Positions 54,301-63,440 of a stretch of DNA of 64,000 bases are shown one piece after another (position 1 is the stretch's first letter; the number at the start of each line of letters is the position of its first letter). The stretch covers positions 7,907,001 to 7,971,000 of the forward strand of contig NC_019678.1 in assembly GCF_000316665.1 (NCBI RefSeq), read 5' to 3'. Source of the stretch: Rivularia sp. PCC 7116 (GTDB lineage Bacteria; Cyanobacteriota; Cyanobacteriia; Cyanobacteriales; Nostocaceae). A program made the translations under genes and the position numbers. Under the pieces are notes generated by a model. That model saw only the letters and a list, made by a program, of their open reading frames with translations. It made no database searches and had not been told where the DNA came from.

Positions 54301-54897
54301 ATGGAACTGCATTTAATCATGGCAAAGCGTAAGAAAAACAATCTGAAGTGGATTAAGGAAACGCTTGAACTACAACCCGATCATCATTGGGAATCTCCAC
54401 CAGAACATAAAATATTTGTCGCGGGTAGGGGGGCTGTTCGCTTCAATGTTCCTCACGATTGGCATTTTGAACCCAAGGAAAATTCATTTCGATTTTGCGA
54501 TAAAAAACCACCGGATGATGATTGTGGTTTAGAAGTATCTTACAATCATTTACCCGAAAGAGACTGGAGTTTATTTCCATTAAAACGTACTTTGAAGAAG
54601 ATTATTGAAGATGACAGTCGCAATCCTTTTGAAGTTGGTGAAGTTGTCACTGTAAAGCGTCAAACTGCCAGAATTGTTTGGGTGGAGATGAAATTTATTG
54701 ATACTCAAGAAGAACCACGAGAAGCATATTCGCGAACCTGTATTGCTATCGGTTCAAATATTCAATGTTTAATTACCTATGAATTTTGGGCAGATCAAGC
54801 AGAACAATTAACACCCGTATGGGATGAAGTTATTCGCAGTCTGACTTTAGGATTGTACATTCGCGATCCCAGAACTGGTTTAGCTTTTCCAGATTGA
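54301..54897 (+). CDS. Conserved hypothetical protein, Mog1/DcrB-like fold suggested
   Basis: A 198-residue soluble protein; the start may instead be MAKRKKNNLKW at 54319. The central part (FVAGRGAVRFNVPHDWHFEPK ... GLEVSYNHLP ... YSRTCIAIGSNIQCLITYEFWADQAEQLTPVWDEVIRSLTLG) has the pattern of Mog1/PsbP/DcrB-like domains, with the terminal helix typical of that fold. No catalytic motif is visible. I do not know a function. It is followed after 47 bp by the reductase-like gene on the same strand. Confidence 0.75.
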   Translation: MELHLIMAKRKKNNLKWIKETLELQPDHHWESPPEHKIFVAGRGAVRFNVPHDWHFEPKENSFRFCDKKPPDDDCGLEVSYNHLPERDWSLFPLKRTLKKIIEDDSRNPFEVGEVVTVKRQTARIVWVEMKFIDTQEEPREAYSRTCIAIGSNIQCLITYEFWADQAEQLTPVWDEVIRSLTLGLYIRDPRTGLAFPD

Positions 54898-54944
54898 ATT
54901 GATATTTTTCTGTAGTAATCCATCAAATAAATTAAAACTTAATT

Positions 54945-55469
54945 ATGCGAAAACTTAAATATTACGTTGCTTGCAGTGTTGATGGATTTATTGCTCGGAA
55001 AGACGGTTCATTTAATGATTTTGTCTTTGAAGGAGAAGTCGTAAATGATTATATCGAGTCTTTTAAACTATTTGATATCGTTTTGATGGGAAGAAAAACT
55101 TATGAGGTGGGATTAACCGAAGGAAAAACTAATCCTTATCCGATGATGAAAAGTTATGTGTTTTCTCGTTCCATGAAAGAAAGTCCCGATGAGAATGTAG
55201 AGCTTGTTTCGGAGAATGCAGGTGAATTGGTAAAAAGGTTAAAGAATGAAACAGGAAAAGATATTTATTTATGTGGTGGTGCGAATTTAGCCACGACGTT
55301 GTTTGCTGAAAATTTGATTGACGAAATTATTTTAAAAATAAATCCTTTTGTTATGGGTTCGGGTATTCCGCTGTTTGGGGAAGTTATTAAACCAACTGCG
55401 TTAAAACTTACCGATAGCAAGATTTATGAAAGTGGTGTTTTATTAGTTAGTTATCAGGTTCAGAGTTGA
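54945..55469 (+). CDS. Dihydrofolate reductase / RibD C-terminal family protein
   Basis: A 174-residue protein. KLKYYVACSVDGFIARKDGS at the start, IVLMGRKTYEVG near 48 and DIYLCGGANLATTLFAENLIDEIILKINPFVMGSGIPLF near 105-145 are the classic RibD-C/DHFR-like NADPH-binding pattern. It probably reduces a pyrimidine- or pterin-like substrate, but many members have unknown roles. Confidence 0.87.
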   Translation: MRKLKYYVACSVDGFIARKDGSFNDFVFEGEVVNDYIESFKLFDIVLMGRKTYEVGLTEGKTNPYPMMKSYVFSRSMKESPDENVELVSENAGELVKRLKNETGKDIYLCGGANLATTLFAENLIDEIILKINPFVMGSGIPLFGEVIKPTALKLTDSKIYESGVLLVSYQVQS

Positions 55470-55551
55470 ACTATTAAAGAAAGTCAAGCGGACATGATAT
55501 GAAGTATTAAAGTTTTATTTAAAATGTTCTATCGTGTAGGAATGTTTGGGA

Positions 55552-56175
55552 TTAATCTTCAAGAAGCATTTCGATATATTTTGTTGAAAGTTCGTCTGTA
55601 TTTGAAGTGAATTCGACATTAATATATTTAAATCCCAACTGCTCAACCGATTCCATCATTCTTTTGTTGTACAAAAGAGTACGTTGAAGAAATTTTTCAA
55701 TTAAATACTTTTCATCTTCACCTACATTGTCAAAATTACTTTGATTGTAAATTCTATTTTGAAAAAGTTGCTCGCTACCTGTCAGCCAAATTGCTTTAAC
55801 TCCCTTTTCACGAACTAAATTCTCTACCAATCCCGGATATATTGCAGAACCTTCTAAAATCAGATGTTCTCCAGAACAAACAATATTCTCAACCTGGGGT
55901 AAAACATTTTTTTCATAATGAGATATTACATCTACAAAAAGAGCTTCAAGGGAAAGATTTTTATAATGTTCTACAACGTGTTCTGGAATAAACCTTTTGT
56001 TTGGTTGTATCCAAGGTTTTCCGGGATGACGAGCAAGTTTATCTGTAGAAAGATAATTCCAATTAAGTTTTGCAGCTAAAGATTGAGCAAGAGTTGATTT
56101 TCCAGCATGAGACGAACCACCGATTAGGATTACTCTTGTTTCATTGCTGAATTTTAATTTATTCATAAATATCAC
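55552..56175 (-). CDS. P-loop kinase-like protein (2-phosphoglycerate kinase-like)
   Basis: A 207-residue P-loop protein; the start may be the Met of MNKLKFS three codons in. Walker A is GGSSHAGKSTLAQSLA (near 19-34), and a kinase-type second motif DKLARHPGKPWIQ follows. LILEGSAIYPGLVENL and KAIWLTGSEQLFQNRI are like small-molecule kinases of the 2-phosphoglycerate kinase and AAA_33 groups. The substrate is unknown. Confidence 0.72.
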   Translation of the reverse strand: MIFMNKLKFSNETRVILIGGSSHAGKSTLAQSLAAKLNWNYLSTDKLARHPGKPWIQPNKRFIPEHVVEHYKNLSLEALFVDVISHYEKNVLPQVENIVCSGEHLILEGSAIYPGLVENLVREKGVKAIWLTGSEQLFQNRIYNQSNFDNVGEDEKYLIEKFLQRTLLYNKRMMESVEQLGFKYINVEFTSNTDELSTKYIEMLLED

Positions 56176-56189
56176 TGTTTTCTCTTCCT

Positions 56190-56224
56190 GTAGGGTGTGT
56201 TATAAACGTTAGTTTTAACGCACC
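56190..56224. repeat. Single REP-like unit
   Basis: GTAGGGTGTGTTATAAACG followed by TTTTAACGCACC, the same family as the tandem array at 49.6 kb, lies between divergent genes. Confidence 0.65.
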
Positions 56225-56285
56225 ACTCAGGGTTTGCAGTGTTTTGCTACTAAATATGATTAGATTTCCACGGATATAAACAAAT

Positions 56286-56897
56286 ATGGAAAGACCTAAA
56301 TTAAAAAATATCTCCTCAGCAGAAGAATTCAAAAATTGGTATTGGTTAAAAGAAGAATTAATTGCTTACTGTCGCGAAGTCGGAATTAAAATCACCGGTG
56401 GCAAGTTTGAAATTGCAGAGCGAATTATTAATTATCTAAATACTGGTGAAACTGAAACCAATAAAAAACCAGATAAATCAATTAAAAAACCTAATTCAAA
56501 GTTTGATTGGAAAAATGAACAATTAACTGTTGATACGGTAATCACAGATAATTATAAAAATAATTCTAATGTCAGAAGATTTTTTACCGAGCGGGTAGGT
56601 GCAAAATTCAGTTTTTCCATTGATTTAATGCAGTGGATGAAAGATAACGTCGGTAAAACTCTGAGTGATGCAGTTGTAGAATGGCATCGATTGCAAGAAT
56701 TAAAGAAAAACCCAAATTATCAATCTGTAATTCCAGCACATAACCAATACAATCAATATATTAGAGATTTTTTAGCCGATAACCCCGATAAATCAATCAA
56801 GGATGCTAGAAAATACTGGAAATTGAAGCGTTTACTTCCAGGCGATCGCCAATATTCAAAATCAGATTTGTTGTTGAGTGAAGATTGCAAAAAATAA
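56286..56897 (+). CDS. SAP-domain protein with DUF6434
   Basis: A 203-residue protein. The N-terminal part (NWYWLKEELIAYCREVGIKITGGKFEIAERIINYLNTG, about 17-52) is a SAP-like DNA-binding helix pair. The C-terminal part (from about 75: FDWKNEQLTVDTVITDNYKNNSNVRRFF, FSIDLMQWMKDNVGKTLSDAVVEW, RDFLADNPDKSIKDARKYWKLKR) matches DUF6434. Such proteins are scattered among bacteria, often on mobile DNA. It may bind DNA. It converges with the next gene 6 bp away. Confidence 0.75.
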   Translation: MERPKLKNISSAEEFKNWYWLKEELIAYCREVGIKITGGKFEIAERIINYLNTGETETNKKPDKSIKKPNSKFDWKNEQLTVDTVITDNYKNNSNVRRFFTERVGAKFSFSIDLMQWMKDNVGKTLSDAVVEWHRLQELKKNPNYQSVIPAHNQYNQYIRDFLADNPDKSIKDARKYWKLKRLLPGDRQYSKSDLLLSEDCKK

Positions 56898-56903
56898 ACT
56901 AAA

Positions 56904-58034
56904 CTATCTACCCGAAATCAACAAAAGCGCTTCAGAACGCAATCTTTTATCTACCCAATCTAATTCTTCGGGATTATCTAAGGCTGCATCTGCCAATATT
57001 TGAGGTAAGTTGAAAAACCATTCTGAATGTTCTTTTCCCGAATATCCAACCACAACCATTAAAGCTTTACTATTCCTCCGAGTGATTTGGGCTAAAGTAT
57101 TCCATTGTTCGGAAGCAGGTTGAGAGTTACAAAAATCAATAATCGATGCTACCAATTGTTCGGCTTCTTTAACTTCTTTTCTACCGAAATAGTTAAGATT
57201 TTCTACAGCCACAAATAATTGCTCGCTCAAAAATTCTACTGTCTCCTGATTTGTGGTTGGATTGAAAATTACATTGTCTGAAAAAATTGTATAGTCTTGT
57301 TTCGCTTCCGAATTATCTATCTCAAAACTTGGCTCATTATCGAAAATATCTTCATATACAACCTCTTGACTTTGATTTTCTAAATATTCATCGCTCTGTA
57401 CAACTTTCGCACTAGATACTTGAATATCCTCTGTTTCTTGATTCTGAGATTCAACATTCAAGCGTCCTTCTTTCAACGCTTGTCGCAATTCCAATGCTTC
57501 TGCGATTATCTGTTGAGCAGTCAACCCTTCCTCATCCATCATTTTTTGCAAAGCAACACCAACTGCTTGGTCGTGGATTGGAGGTACCTGACAGTATCTG
57601 AGACCGTTTTTAGTTCTTCGCCAAATTGATGGTTTTTCTACCTTGATTGGCTTGGGTTTGCGCTGCTGTTTAATTAATTCGCGTACCTTTTTCTGAGTGA
57701 TGTAGCCGATATCAAGAAGTTGCTCAATTACGGCAGCATATTTCTTGCTTTGGTTGGATAGCAAAAATAAAGTATTGGGTTCAATCTCGGCTAAATCTGA
57801 GGGTGAGAATTTTTCAAAGGTTTTAGCGAGTTTGAGATATTTCTTGTCTTCCTTTTCCCAACCCCATTCTTTAATCAGTTGTTTATATGCTTTGCGAGAT
57901 AATTCTAGTTTCTGCTTGGCTATGTAGAAAGCATTCTCCAGAATATTTTGAGTTGCTTCACCCAAATTTTGGGCACAGTTTGAAGTTTGTAGTGATGTTG
58001 CGATCGCGGAGCGTGTCTGAAAGACATTTGCCAT
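56904..58034 (-). CDS. Unrecognised 376-residue protein, mobile-element type
   Basis: I do not recognise a named family. The protein is acidic in the middle and helical at both ends; a KQQRKPKPIKVEKPSIWRRTKNGLRYCQVPPIHDQAVGVALQKMMDEEGLTAQQIIAEAL segment near 125-185 looks like a basic linker followed by a helix-turn-helix-like region. No signal or membrane part. Large proteins of this style are often seen on cyanobacterial plasmids and integrated elements, which fits its position in nifD-element cargo. Function unknown. Confidence 0.65.
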   Translation of the reverse strand: MANVFQTRSAIATSLQTSNCAQNLGEATQNILENAFYIAKQKLELSRKAYKQLIKEWGWEKEDKKYLKLAKTFEKFSPSDLAEIEPNTLFLLSNQSKKYAAVIEQLLDIGYITQKKVRELIKQQRKPKPIKVEKPSIWRRTKNGLRYCQVPPIHDQAVGVALQKMMDEEGLTAQQIIAEALELRQALKEGRLNVESQNQETEDIQVSSAKVVQSDEYLENQSQEVVYEDIFDNEPSFEIDNSEAKQDYTIFSDNVIFNPTTNQETVEFLSEQLFVAVENLNYFGRKEVKEAEQLVASIIDFCNSQPASEQWNTLAQITRRNSKALMVVVGYSGKEHSEWFFNLPQILADAALDNPEELDWVDKRLRSEALLLISGR

Positions 58035-58117
58035 GATAGATTCCCCTGAAATATTGAAGCGGACGAGTAATTAGCAATTTTTGAGGCTGATTAACGGAAG
58101 TTGATATCTAAAATTCG

Positions 58118-58321
58118 TTAGATATATCTCGGTGGAAATTTTCCGTCCAAGCACCAATCTCGGTACATCTTGGTTTCAGGGGAATCTACTACTGCACTTT
58201 GTTCGATTGCAGTATCGCTTTGTTCTTCTGAAAATCGTAAGAAAATAAGCTGATTATCAACATTACAGGTTAACTGTAGTGGACAAAGGGTCTTGGATTG
58301 TACTATACTTGAATCCAACAT
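58118..58321 (-). CDS. Small hypothetical protein upstream of the 376-residue protein
   Basis: A 67-residue acidic protein (MLDSSIVQSKTL...MYRDWCLDGKFPPRYI) ending 83 bp before the next gene on the same strand. AGAGAATTT lies before the start. The conserved-looking PPRYI tail and absence of an opposing frame support it weakly. No family recognised. Confidence 0.45.
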   Translation of the reverse strand: MLDSSIVQSKTLCPLQLTCNVDNQLIFLRFSEEQSDTAIEQSAVVDSPETKMYRDWCLDGKFPPRYI

Positions 58322-58523
58322 AATATATTAAATTCTCCACAGAGAGGATTTATCAGAAGCAGACGTATTGATTCTTGATCGGAATTACGTCTGTTTTTAT
58401 TTTATCCTTTTTTGGTACAAAATTAAAAGTACTACGTCATAACACGCTTAGTCAAGTAGTTTTTCAAGTTACGTAGTTTTGTGTAATGTTAAAATATCGT
58501 TTAGGAGAAGAACGAATGTTGGT

Positions 58524-58964
58524 ATGGCAAAAGCAAAAGACCCCGGAATAATATTGGATGATGCAACGGTAGATACTCCGCTACCAGATGTAGAATCATT
58601 TCGAGTAACTTACAAAGAAAGAATTTTTCGTTGTAGAGAGTCTATATCTAAGGGTCGCACATACTTTTACATAGAAAGAAGCCATAGAAAGAAAAAGCTT
58701 CATCAATTTATTTGTAAGCCGGGAGAGTTGAATGCTGTTTTAATAAGGGAAGCGGCTGAAGAATTGCTTGTTGAAATTGAAAAACGCGAAGCAGAATATC
58801 AAGCAAAGCAAAAAACAGAAAAAGACCTTCGTACTTTGATTATGGAGTTGCAAGCAGAAATAGCAAGTTTGAGTGAGAAAGTGGATACTTTGGTAGCTCG
58901 GCAGGAAAAATTGAATATAGTAGTCAATGACCAAGAGTATATTGATAGCAAGAAAGCTTCGTAA
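58524..58964 (+). CDS. Hypothetical protein with C-terminal coiled coil
   Basis: A 146-residue protein from MAKAKDPGIILDDATV; an earlier ATG at 58479 adds 15 codons without support, and a GGAGAAGAACG ribosome site at 58503 suits neither perfectly. Residues 25-75 look like a small basic beta domain (RVTYKERIFRCRESISKGRTYFYIERSHRKKK). Residues 80-135 are a long coiled coil (EAAEELLVEIEKREAEYQ ... LQAEIASLSEKVDTLVARQ). This recalls plasmid-type DNA-binding proteins. The promoter region carries TACGTCATAAC and TTACGTAG repeats. Confidence 0.6.
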   Translation: MAKAKDPGIILDDATVDTPLPDVESFRVTYKERIFRCRESISKGRTYFYIERSHRKKKLHQFICKPGELNAVLIREAAEELLVEIEKREAEYQAKQKTEKDLRTLIMELQAEIASLSEKVDTLVARQEKLNIVVNDQEYIDSKKAS

Positions 58965-59315
58965 TGAAATAGAAAATAATTTAAACCTCTCTAATTTTTA
59001 ACAGATATTATTTCCAGTAATTAAGAATTACCAATTACCCTTCGGGTTCACCACTTGCTACAACGGAGCGCCATTTGCTACAACGCGGGGAACCCGCGCA
59101 ACGCAATGACTTGGGAACCTCCGCAACGCAGTGGTTCACCAATTACCAAACAAAAAATCAACTATTGATAATTATTTTATAAATTTGGGTATCTTCAAAC
59201 TATAGAGTTTTGTTTTTAAAGATGTCAATCAATGCTTCCTAAATTTGGATTGCTATAGGCTTAATATTATGTATTGCCGAATTTATTAAACCGGAGGGTT
59301 TGGATTACATTTATT
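58965..59315. repeat. Gene-free stretch with intergenic repeats
   Basis: AATTACCAATTACC units at 59027-59040 and 59148-59158 flank a GC-rich block with two CAACGCAGTGG/CAACGCAATGAC-like units, of the type common in Nostocales spacers. No gene is seen. Confidence 0.5.
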
Positions 59316-59480
59316 ATGGGTTTAAGCGCTTTAATAGTAGCATTTTTTTGGTCACATCTATCAATCCCTTTACAAATTGCTGCGTAGATAGGCGGACAAC
59401 TTGTTATCTGGCAAGTTATTAATTTATTAATTCTTATAAACAATTTATTTTTTAATAGAGATGCAGATTCTCAGGATTGA
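59316..59480 (+). pseudogene. Short membrane-protein frame with an internal stop
   Basis: From ATG at 59316 the frame reads MGLSALIVAFFWSHLSIPLQIAA, TAG stop, then IGGQLVIWQVINLLILINNLFFNRDADSQD and a TGA. Two hydrophobic segments interrupted by one stop look like a small decayed membrane protein, but no family is recognised and chance cannot be excluded. Confidence 0.3.
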
Positions 59481-59799
59481 TTATAAAGGTAGAGCCTTTT
59501 AACTTGATTGGACATGACACACTTAGCATGATTTGAAAATTCCCGGTTAGCTTAAGCAGGACAATTTCTTGCTTGTTTATTACTTGCTTAGACTTGATGT
59601 TGAACTTATAAAGGCGGTCTCAAATTCTTGCGAGGAAATTGGGGAACCGCTTTTATTATTTCTATAAAGAGTATACAATAAATGCATTGATTTTATGATG
59701 CTGTTTTGTAAAAAAATATTTTATACATACATATCTAAAGGTATTAGTTTTAACTAAACAGTTCGTATTTTCAGTAGTACTGTATATATAAGTAAGAAC
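59481..59799. other. Upstream region of the XRE regulator, with a hairpin
   Basis: AAGGCGGT (59611-59618) and ACCGCTT (59646-59652), with one bulged G, followed by TTTATTATTTCT, look like a factor-independent terminator, possibly of a small RNA or of the decayed frame upstream. AGTACTGTATATATAA at 59775-59790 is a candidate -10/operator region of the regulator gene. Confidence 0.4.
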
Positions 59800-60081
59800 G
59801 TGATTCGTTGGAAATTAAGTGAATTAATGGCTCGGCATCGAATAAAGGGAAAAGAGCTTGCCAATTATTTAGGTATAAGTGCTAACTCTGTGTCAGCTTT
59901 GAAAAGAGCCGAGTTAATGCCAGAAATTGGTGGTGAAAGATGGGAGCAAATTTGTGAAGCTATCAATGAGTTATCTTGTCTAAATGAAAAATGTACTCCT
60001 TTCGATTTAGTTGAGTATGTTCCGAGCAAAGATGAATCAACTAAAAAATACGATTCATCATCTAGGATATCGGCAGTGTAA
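59800..60081 (+). CDS. XRE-family transcriptional regulator
   Basis: A 93-residue DNA-binding protein starting at GTG. The Cro/C1-type helix-turn-helix is residues 8-55 (LMARHRIKGKELANYLGISANSVSALKRAELMPEIGGERWEQICEAIN). The C-terminus is short and polar. Such small HTH_26-type repressors often govern mobile elements; it may control element genes. AAGTAAG lies just before the start. A terminator shared with the EF-G gene follows. Confidence 0.88.
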   Translation: MIRWKLSELMARHRIKGKELANYLGISANSVSALKRAELMPEIGGERWEQICEAINELSCLNEKCTPFDLVEYVPSKDESTKKYDSSSRISAV

Positions 60082-60158
60082 ATTTTTTTAGTAATTACGT
60101 TTGCATTTATTTAACTGTAGATTTAAATCATTAACAATAAGCAGTTTTCAAACAGATA

Positions 60159-60198
60159 AAAAATTCCCGACTGACTATAATGTCAATCGGGAATTTTT
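60159..60198. terminator. Bidirectional terminator between the XRE and EF-G genes
   Basis: AAAAATTCCCGA (60159-60170) and TCGGGAATTTTT (60187-60198) form a perfect 12-bp stem with A/T runs on each side, between two convergent genes. Confidence 0.88.
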
Positions 60199-60232
60199 AA
60201 CTAAAAGCTAAAAACGGTTCGCAATTTACGAT

Positions 60233-62320
60233 TTACTTCTTCACAGCTTCGCGTTCTTTAACTTCCTTAATCACTTCATCAGCCACGTTTCTAGGACATG
60301 GTGCGTAGTGGTCGAATTCCATTGAGAACTGACCGCGACCGGATGTCATGGTACGTAAATCGCCGATGTAACCAAACATTTCGCTTAGGGGAACCTCTGC
60401 TTTGATGCGAACCCCGGTAGCACCTGGATCTTGGGATTTAATCATTCCACGACGACGGTTTAAGTCACCAATTACGTCACCAACGTGGTCGTCTGGGGTG
60501 AATACGTCTACGTTCATTACCGGCTCAAGTAATTGAGGACCAGCTTTAGGAATCGATTGACGATAACCAGATTTCGCTGCAATTTCAAACGCGATCGCAC
60601 TGGAGTCAACTGGGTGGAAAGCACCGTCAGTTAAGGTGAATTTCACGTCAACTAAGGGGAATCCAGCTAACACACCTTTGTCAATACTGCTTTCAAAACC
60701 CTTTTGTACCGCAGGCCAAAATTCTCTAGGTACGTTACCACCAGTTACTTTGGACTGGAACTCAAAGCCAGCACCGGGTTCGGCTGGTTCGATTGTATAA
60801 TCAATTCTACCGAATTGACCGGAACCACCGGATTGCTTCTTGTGGGTGTAGCTGTCGTTGATTGGCTTGGTGATAGATTCGCGATAAGCAACCTGTGGCT
60901 TACCAACTTCCACTTCTACACCGTGAGTCCGCTTCAGAATATCAACCTTAATATCAAGGTGTAATTCTCCCATTCCTTTAATAATCATTTCACCGCTTTC
61001 TTGGTCGGTTTCAACTTGGAATGAGGGGTCTTCCTGAACCATTTTGCTCAAAGCCATACCCAATTTCTCGGAACTACCTTTTTTGGTTGGAGTTACCGAG
61101 ATAGAAATTACTGGGTCTGGGAACACCATTGGTTCCAAGGTTGCGGGCTGTTTGGGGTCGCACAAAGTATGTCCGGTTTGGACGTTCTTCATACCCACAA
61201 TCGCGACAATATCACCAGCTTGAGCCGAATTAATTTCTTCGCGGGAATCGGCGTGCATTTCTACAAGACGGCTAACACGCTCGGTTTTACCAGTATAGGT
61301 GTTGAGGATTGTTTCACCTTTTGATAAAGTACCCGAATATATCCGAGTAAAGGTCAAAGCACCGAAGCGGTCATCCATGATTTTGAATGCTAGCGCTCTT
61401 AATGGCTTTTCTGGGTCAACAACAGCGAATTCGCCGGTTTCATTACCTTCAAGGTCAACTTCTGGCTGAGGCTTAACTTCTTTAGGATTAGGTAAGTAAT
61501 CAACAACAGCATCAAGTACTAGTTGCACCCCTTTATTCTTAAAGGAAGAACCGCAATAAGTGGGGAAGAATGCTAATTCTCTGGTACCTTGGCGGATACA
61601 GCGCTTCAAATCATCAATGGAAACCTCTTCACCTTCGAGGTATTTTTCCATCAACGCATCATCTTGCTCTACAGCCATTTCAACAAGCTGTTCGCGCCAA
61701 GTTTCCACATCATCCTTCATATCCTCGGGAACATCCTTAAGCTCGTAATTCATTGGATCTCCGGAATCATCCCAAATCCAAGCTTTACGAGTTAGCAAGT
61801 CAACAACACCAGTGAACTCGCTTTCAGTACCGATAGGTAACACCATTACCAACGGCTTAGCAGCAAGAACATTATCCACCTGCTTGACAACACGGTAGAA
61901 ATCTGCTCCTATCCGGTCAAGCTTGTTTACGTAAATAATTCTTGCAACTTTAGAATCGTTAGCATAGCGCCAATTTGTTTCCGATTGGGGTTCCACACCA
62001 CCAGAGCCACAAAAAACGCCGATTCCGCCATCGAGAACCTTGAGAGAACGATATACCTCAATAGTGAAATCAACGTGCCCAGGGGTATCGATGATATTCA
62101 ATTGATGGTCGTTCCAGAAGCAGCTAGTAGCAGCGGATTGAATCGTAATACCGCGCTCCTGCTCCTGATCCATGAAGTCCGTTGTCGCTGCACCTTCATG
62201 AACCTCACCGATTTTGTGGATTTTACCAGTAAGCTTCAGAATTCTTTCAGTTGTGGTTGTTTTTCCTGCATCAACGTGAGCGAAGATGCCGATATTTCGA
62301 TAACGAGTGAGGTCTTTCAT
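60233..62320 (-). CDS. Elongation factor G, cyanobacterial second type
   Basis: A 695-residue translational GTPase of full length. G1 is [18 protein letters not shown] (near 10-28), G3 is [20 protein letters not shown]4 is [12 protein letters not shown], and the domain IV loop and C-terminal [23 protein letters not shown] are typical. The start [19 protein letters not shown] and [17 protein letters not shown] resemble the second EF-G paralogue of cyanobacteria (Synechocystis Sll1098-like), not the str-operon copy. No ribosomal-protein genes are adjacent, as expected for that paralogue. Finding such a gene between nifD fragments is odd unless the element has captured it or it ends before here. 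Confidence 0.9.
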   Translation of the reverse strand: MKDLTRYRNIGIFAHVDAGKTTTTERILKLTGKIHKIGEVHEGAATTDFMDQEQERGITIQSAATSCFWNDHQLNIIDTPGHVDFTIEVYRSLKVLDGGIGVFCGSGGVEPQSETNWRYANDSKVARIIYVNKLDRIGADFYRVVKQVDNVLAAKPLVMVLPIGTESEFTGVVDLLTRKAWIWDDSGDPMNYELKDVPEDMKDDVETWREQLVEMAVEQDDALMEKYLEGEEVSIDDLKRCIRQGTRELAFFPTYCGSSFKNKGVQLVLDAVVDYLPNPKEVKPQPEVDLEGNETGEFAVVDPEKPLRALAFKIMDDRFGALTFTRIYSGTLSKGETILNTYTGKTERVSRLVEMHADSREEINSAQAGDIVAIVGMKNVQTGHTLCDPKQPATLEPMVFPDPVISISVTPTKKGSSEKLGMALSKMVQEDPSFQVETDQESGEMIIKGMGELHLDIKVDILKRTHGVEVEVGKPQVAYRESITKPINDSYTHKKQSGGSGQFGRIDYTIEPAEPGAGFEFQSKVTGGNVPREFWPAVQKGFESSIDKGVLAGFPLVDVKFTLTDGAFHPVDSSAIAFEIAAKSGYRQSIPKAGPQLLEPVMNVDVFTPDDHVGDVIGDLNRRRGMIKSQDPGATGVRIKAEVPLSEMFGYIGDLRTMTSGRGQFSMEFDHYAPCPRNVADEVIKEVKEREAVKK

Positions 62321-62685
62321 ATTTGCTATATAACTTGGTGCTAGAACGGTCGGTGACTACACTTAAGTAATACTCAAGGGGAATCGGCATTGGTTTTAAA
62401 AGTCAGCACGGGCTGGAACTATACCATCACAGACATTTTATGTCTTCCTGCTGATGGCGACTATACCATTTGTTAAGTAATTATAAATTATTTATATGAC
62501 ATGATGAAACAGTTCTCAGTAGTGGTAGCCGACTTTTCCACGGAGGAAACACGAATAGGGGAGGGGGAGAGGGGGAGATAGGGGGAGTAGGGGAGGATAT
62601 AATCAATATTGATTAAGTATTTATGCTTATTATTTCATGCCTGTTGAGATACAAACCTTTGTGTATTGAAGCAATTTTTCATGGT
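62321..62685. other. Upstream region of EF-G, with a G-run tract
   Basis: The EF-G promoter should lie at 62321-62480. At 62558-62596 is a plus-strand run with five blocks of four or five G separated by A/GA/ATA, able in principle to form a G-quadruplex. No gene is seen. Confidence 0.5.
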
Positions 62686-62850
62686 ATGTCAAGTCAAAAT
62701 TTTCTAGAGCGCTACAAAGCTGGTGAATGCGAACGGGTTTGGCAAGAGTTGAAATATTTGGGTGAGATTCGCGAGCAATCTGTGAAAGATGAAGTTCTTG
62801 AAGTTGCTCGGGAGGTGATGAAGCGAGTGGATTACAATTTTCAATTTTAA
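62686..62850 (+). CDS. Small protein, possible partner of the SMI1/KNR4 gene
   Basis: A 54-residue protein from MSSQNFLERYKAGECERVWQEL, ending MKRVDYNFQF. The FLERYKAGECERVWQELxxLG pattern is found at the N-terminus of larger bacterial proteins; here only this first part exists. The extra 21 codons from 62623 are not used. It lies 62 bp before an SMI1/KNR4-family gene. Function unknown; it may be a truncated copy. Confidence 0.55.
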   Translation: MSSQNFLERYKAGECERVWQELKYLGEIREQSVKDEVLEVAREVMKRVDYNFQF

Positions 62851-62912
62851 TTTTATCGCAAATAATTTAATAGCAACAAGTAACTAATTTCTTTCAATTC
62901 TCAGATTATCCA

Positions 62913-63413
62913 ATGATTTCTAGTATTAATGAGTTAAAAACAAGGTTATTAACGAGTAATGTTGTGAATAATGAATATGGATTTCGTGGATGCAAAGTTA
63001 GCGAAATTGAAACTATTGAGGCAAAATACGGAACTTTACCATATGTATACAAGCAAATTCTCTTTTTAGCTGGACATCGAGCAGGAACTTTGATTAGCAA
63101 TGGAGAGTTTGAGTTTTACATTGATGAAGTTCTTCAATTAAATGAACGAGTGTTTCAAGATAGAGAAGAAGGAATACAAGAAGGAGAAAAACCTATCAGT
63201 CTGCCTAAAAATGTTTTCTTTTGTTTTTGTAGATATGATAATAGACCAAATTTCATATTAGCTAATGGGGAAAAAGACTGTCCTGTTTATGTATATGATT
63301 ACGAAGGTGGGAATAATGAAACAATTCAAGAATTATACAAATCTATTTGGGAATGGATTGAGGATTTAGTTGAAGACGCTGCACATTGGGTAAATGTTCG
63401 TAAAAACCGCTAA
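62913..63413 (+). CDS. SMI1/KNR4 family protein (immunity-type)
   Basis: A 166-residue SUKH-superfamily protein: SEIETIEAKYGTLPYVYKQILFLAGHRAG near 30-60, VFFCFCRYDNRPNFILANGEKDCPVYVYDYEGG near 105-135 and IWEWIEDLVEDA. SUKH proteins commonly protect against contact-dependent or polymorphic toxins, and many stand without a toxin. No toxin gene is visible next to it. Gene direction and spacing suggest co-transcription with 62686 and 63441. Confidence 0.82.
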   Translation: MISSINELKTRLLTSNVVNNEYGFRGCKVSEIETIEAKYGTLPYVYKQILFLAGHRAGTLISNGEFEFYIDEVLQLNERVFQDREEGIQEGEKPISLPKNVFFCFCRYDNRPNFILANGEKDCPVYVYDYEGGNNETIQELYKSIWEWIEDLVEDAAHWVNVRKNR

Positions 63414-63440
63414 ATCTAATTTTTTTAATACATTTTAATT

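Noticed and set aside
62623-62685. Upstream start for the small gene at 62686
   Set aside because: The first 21 codons do not match the FLERYKAGE-type start seen in related proteins.
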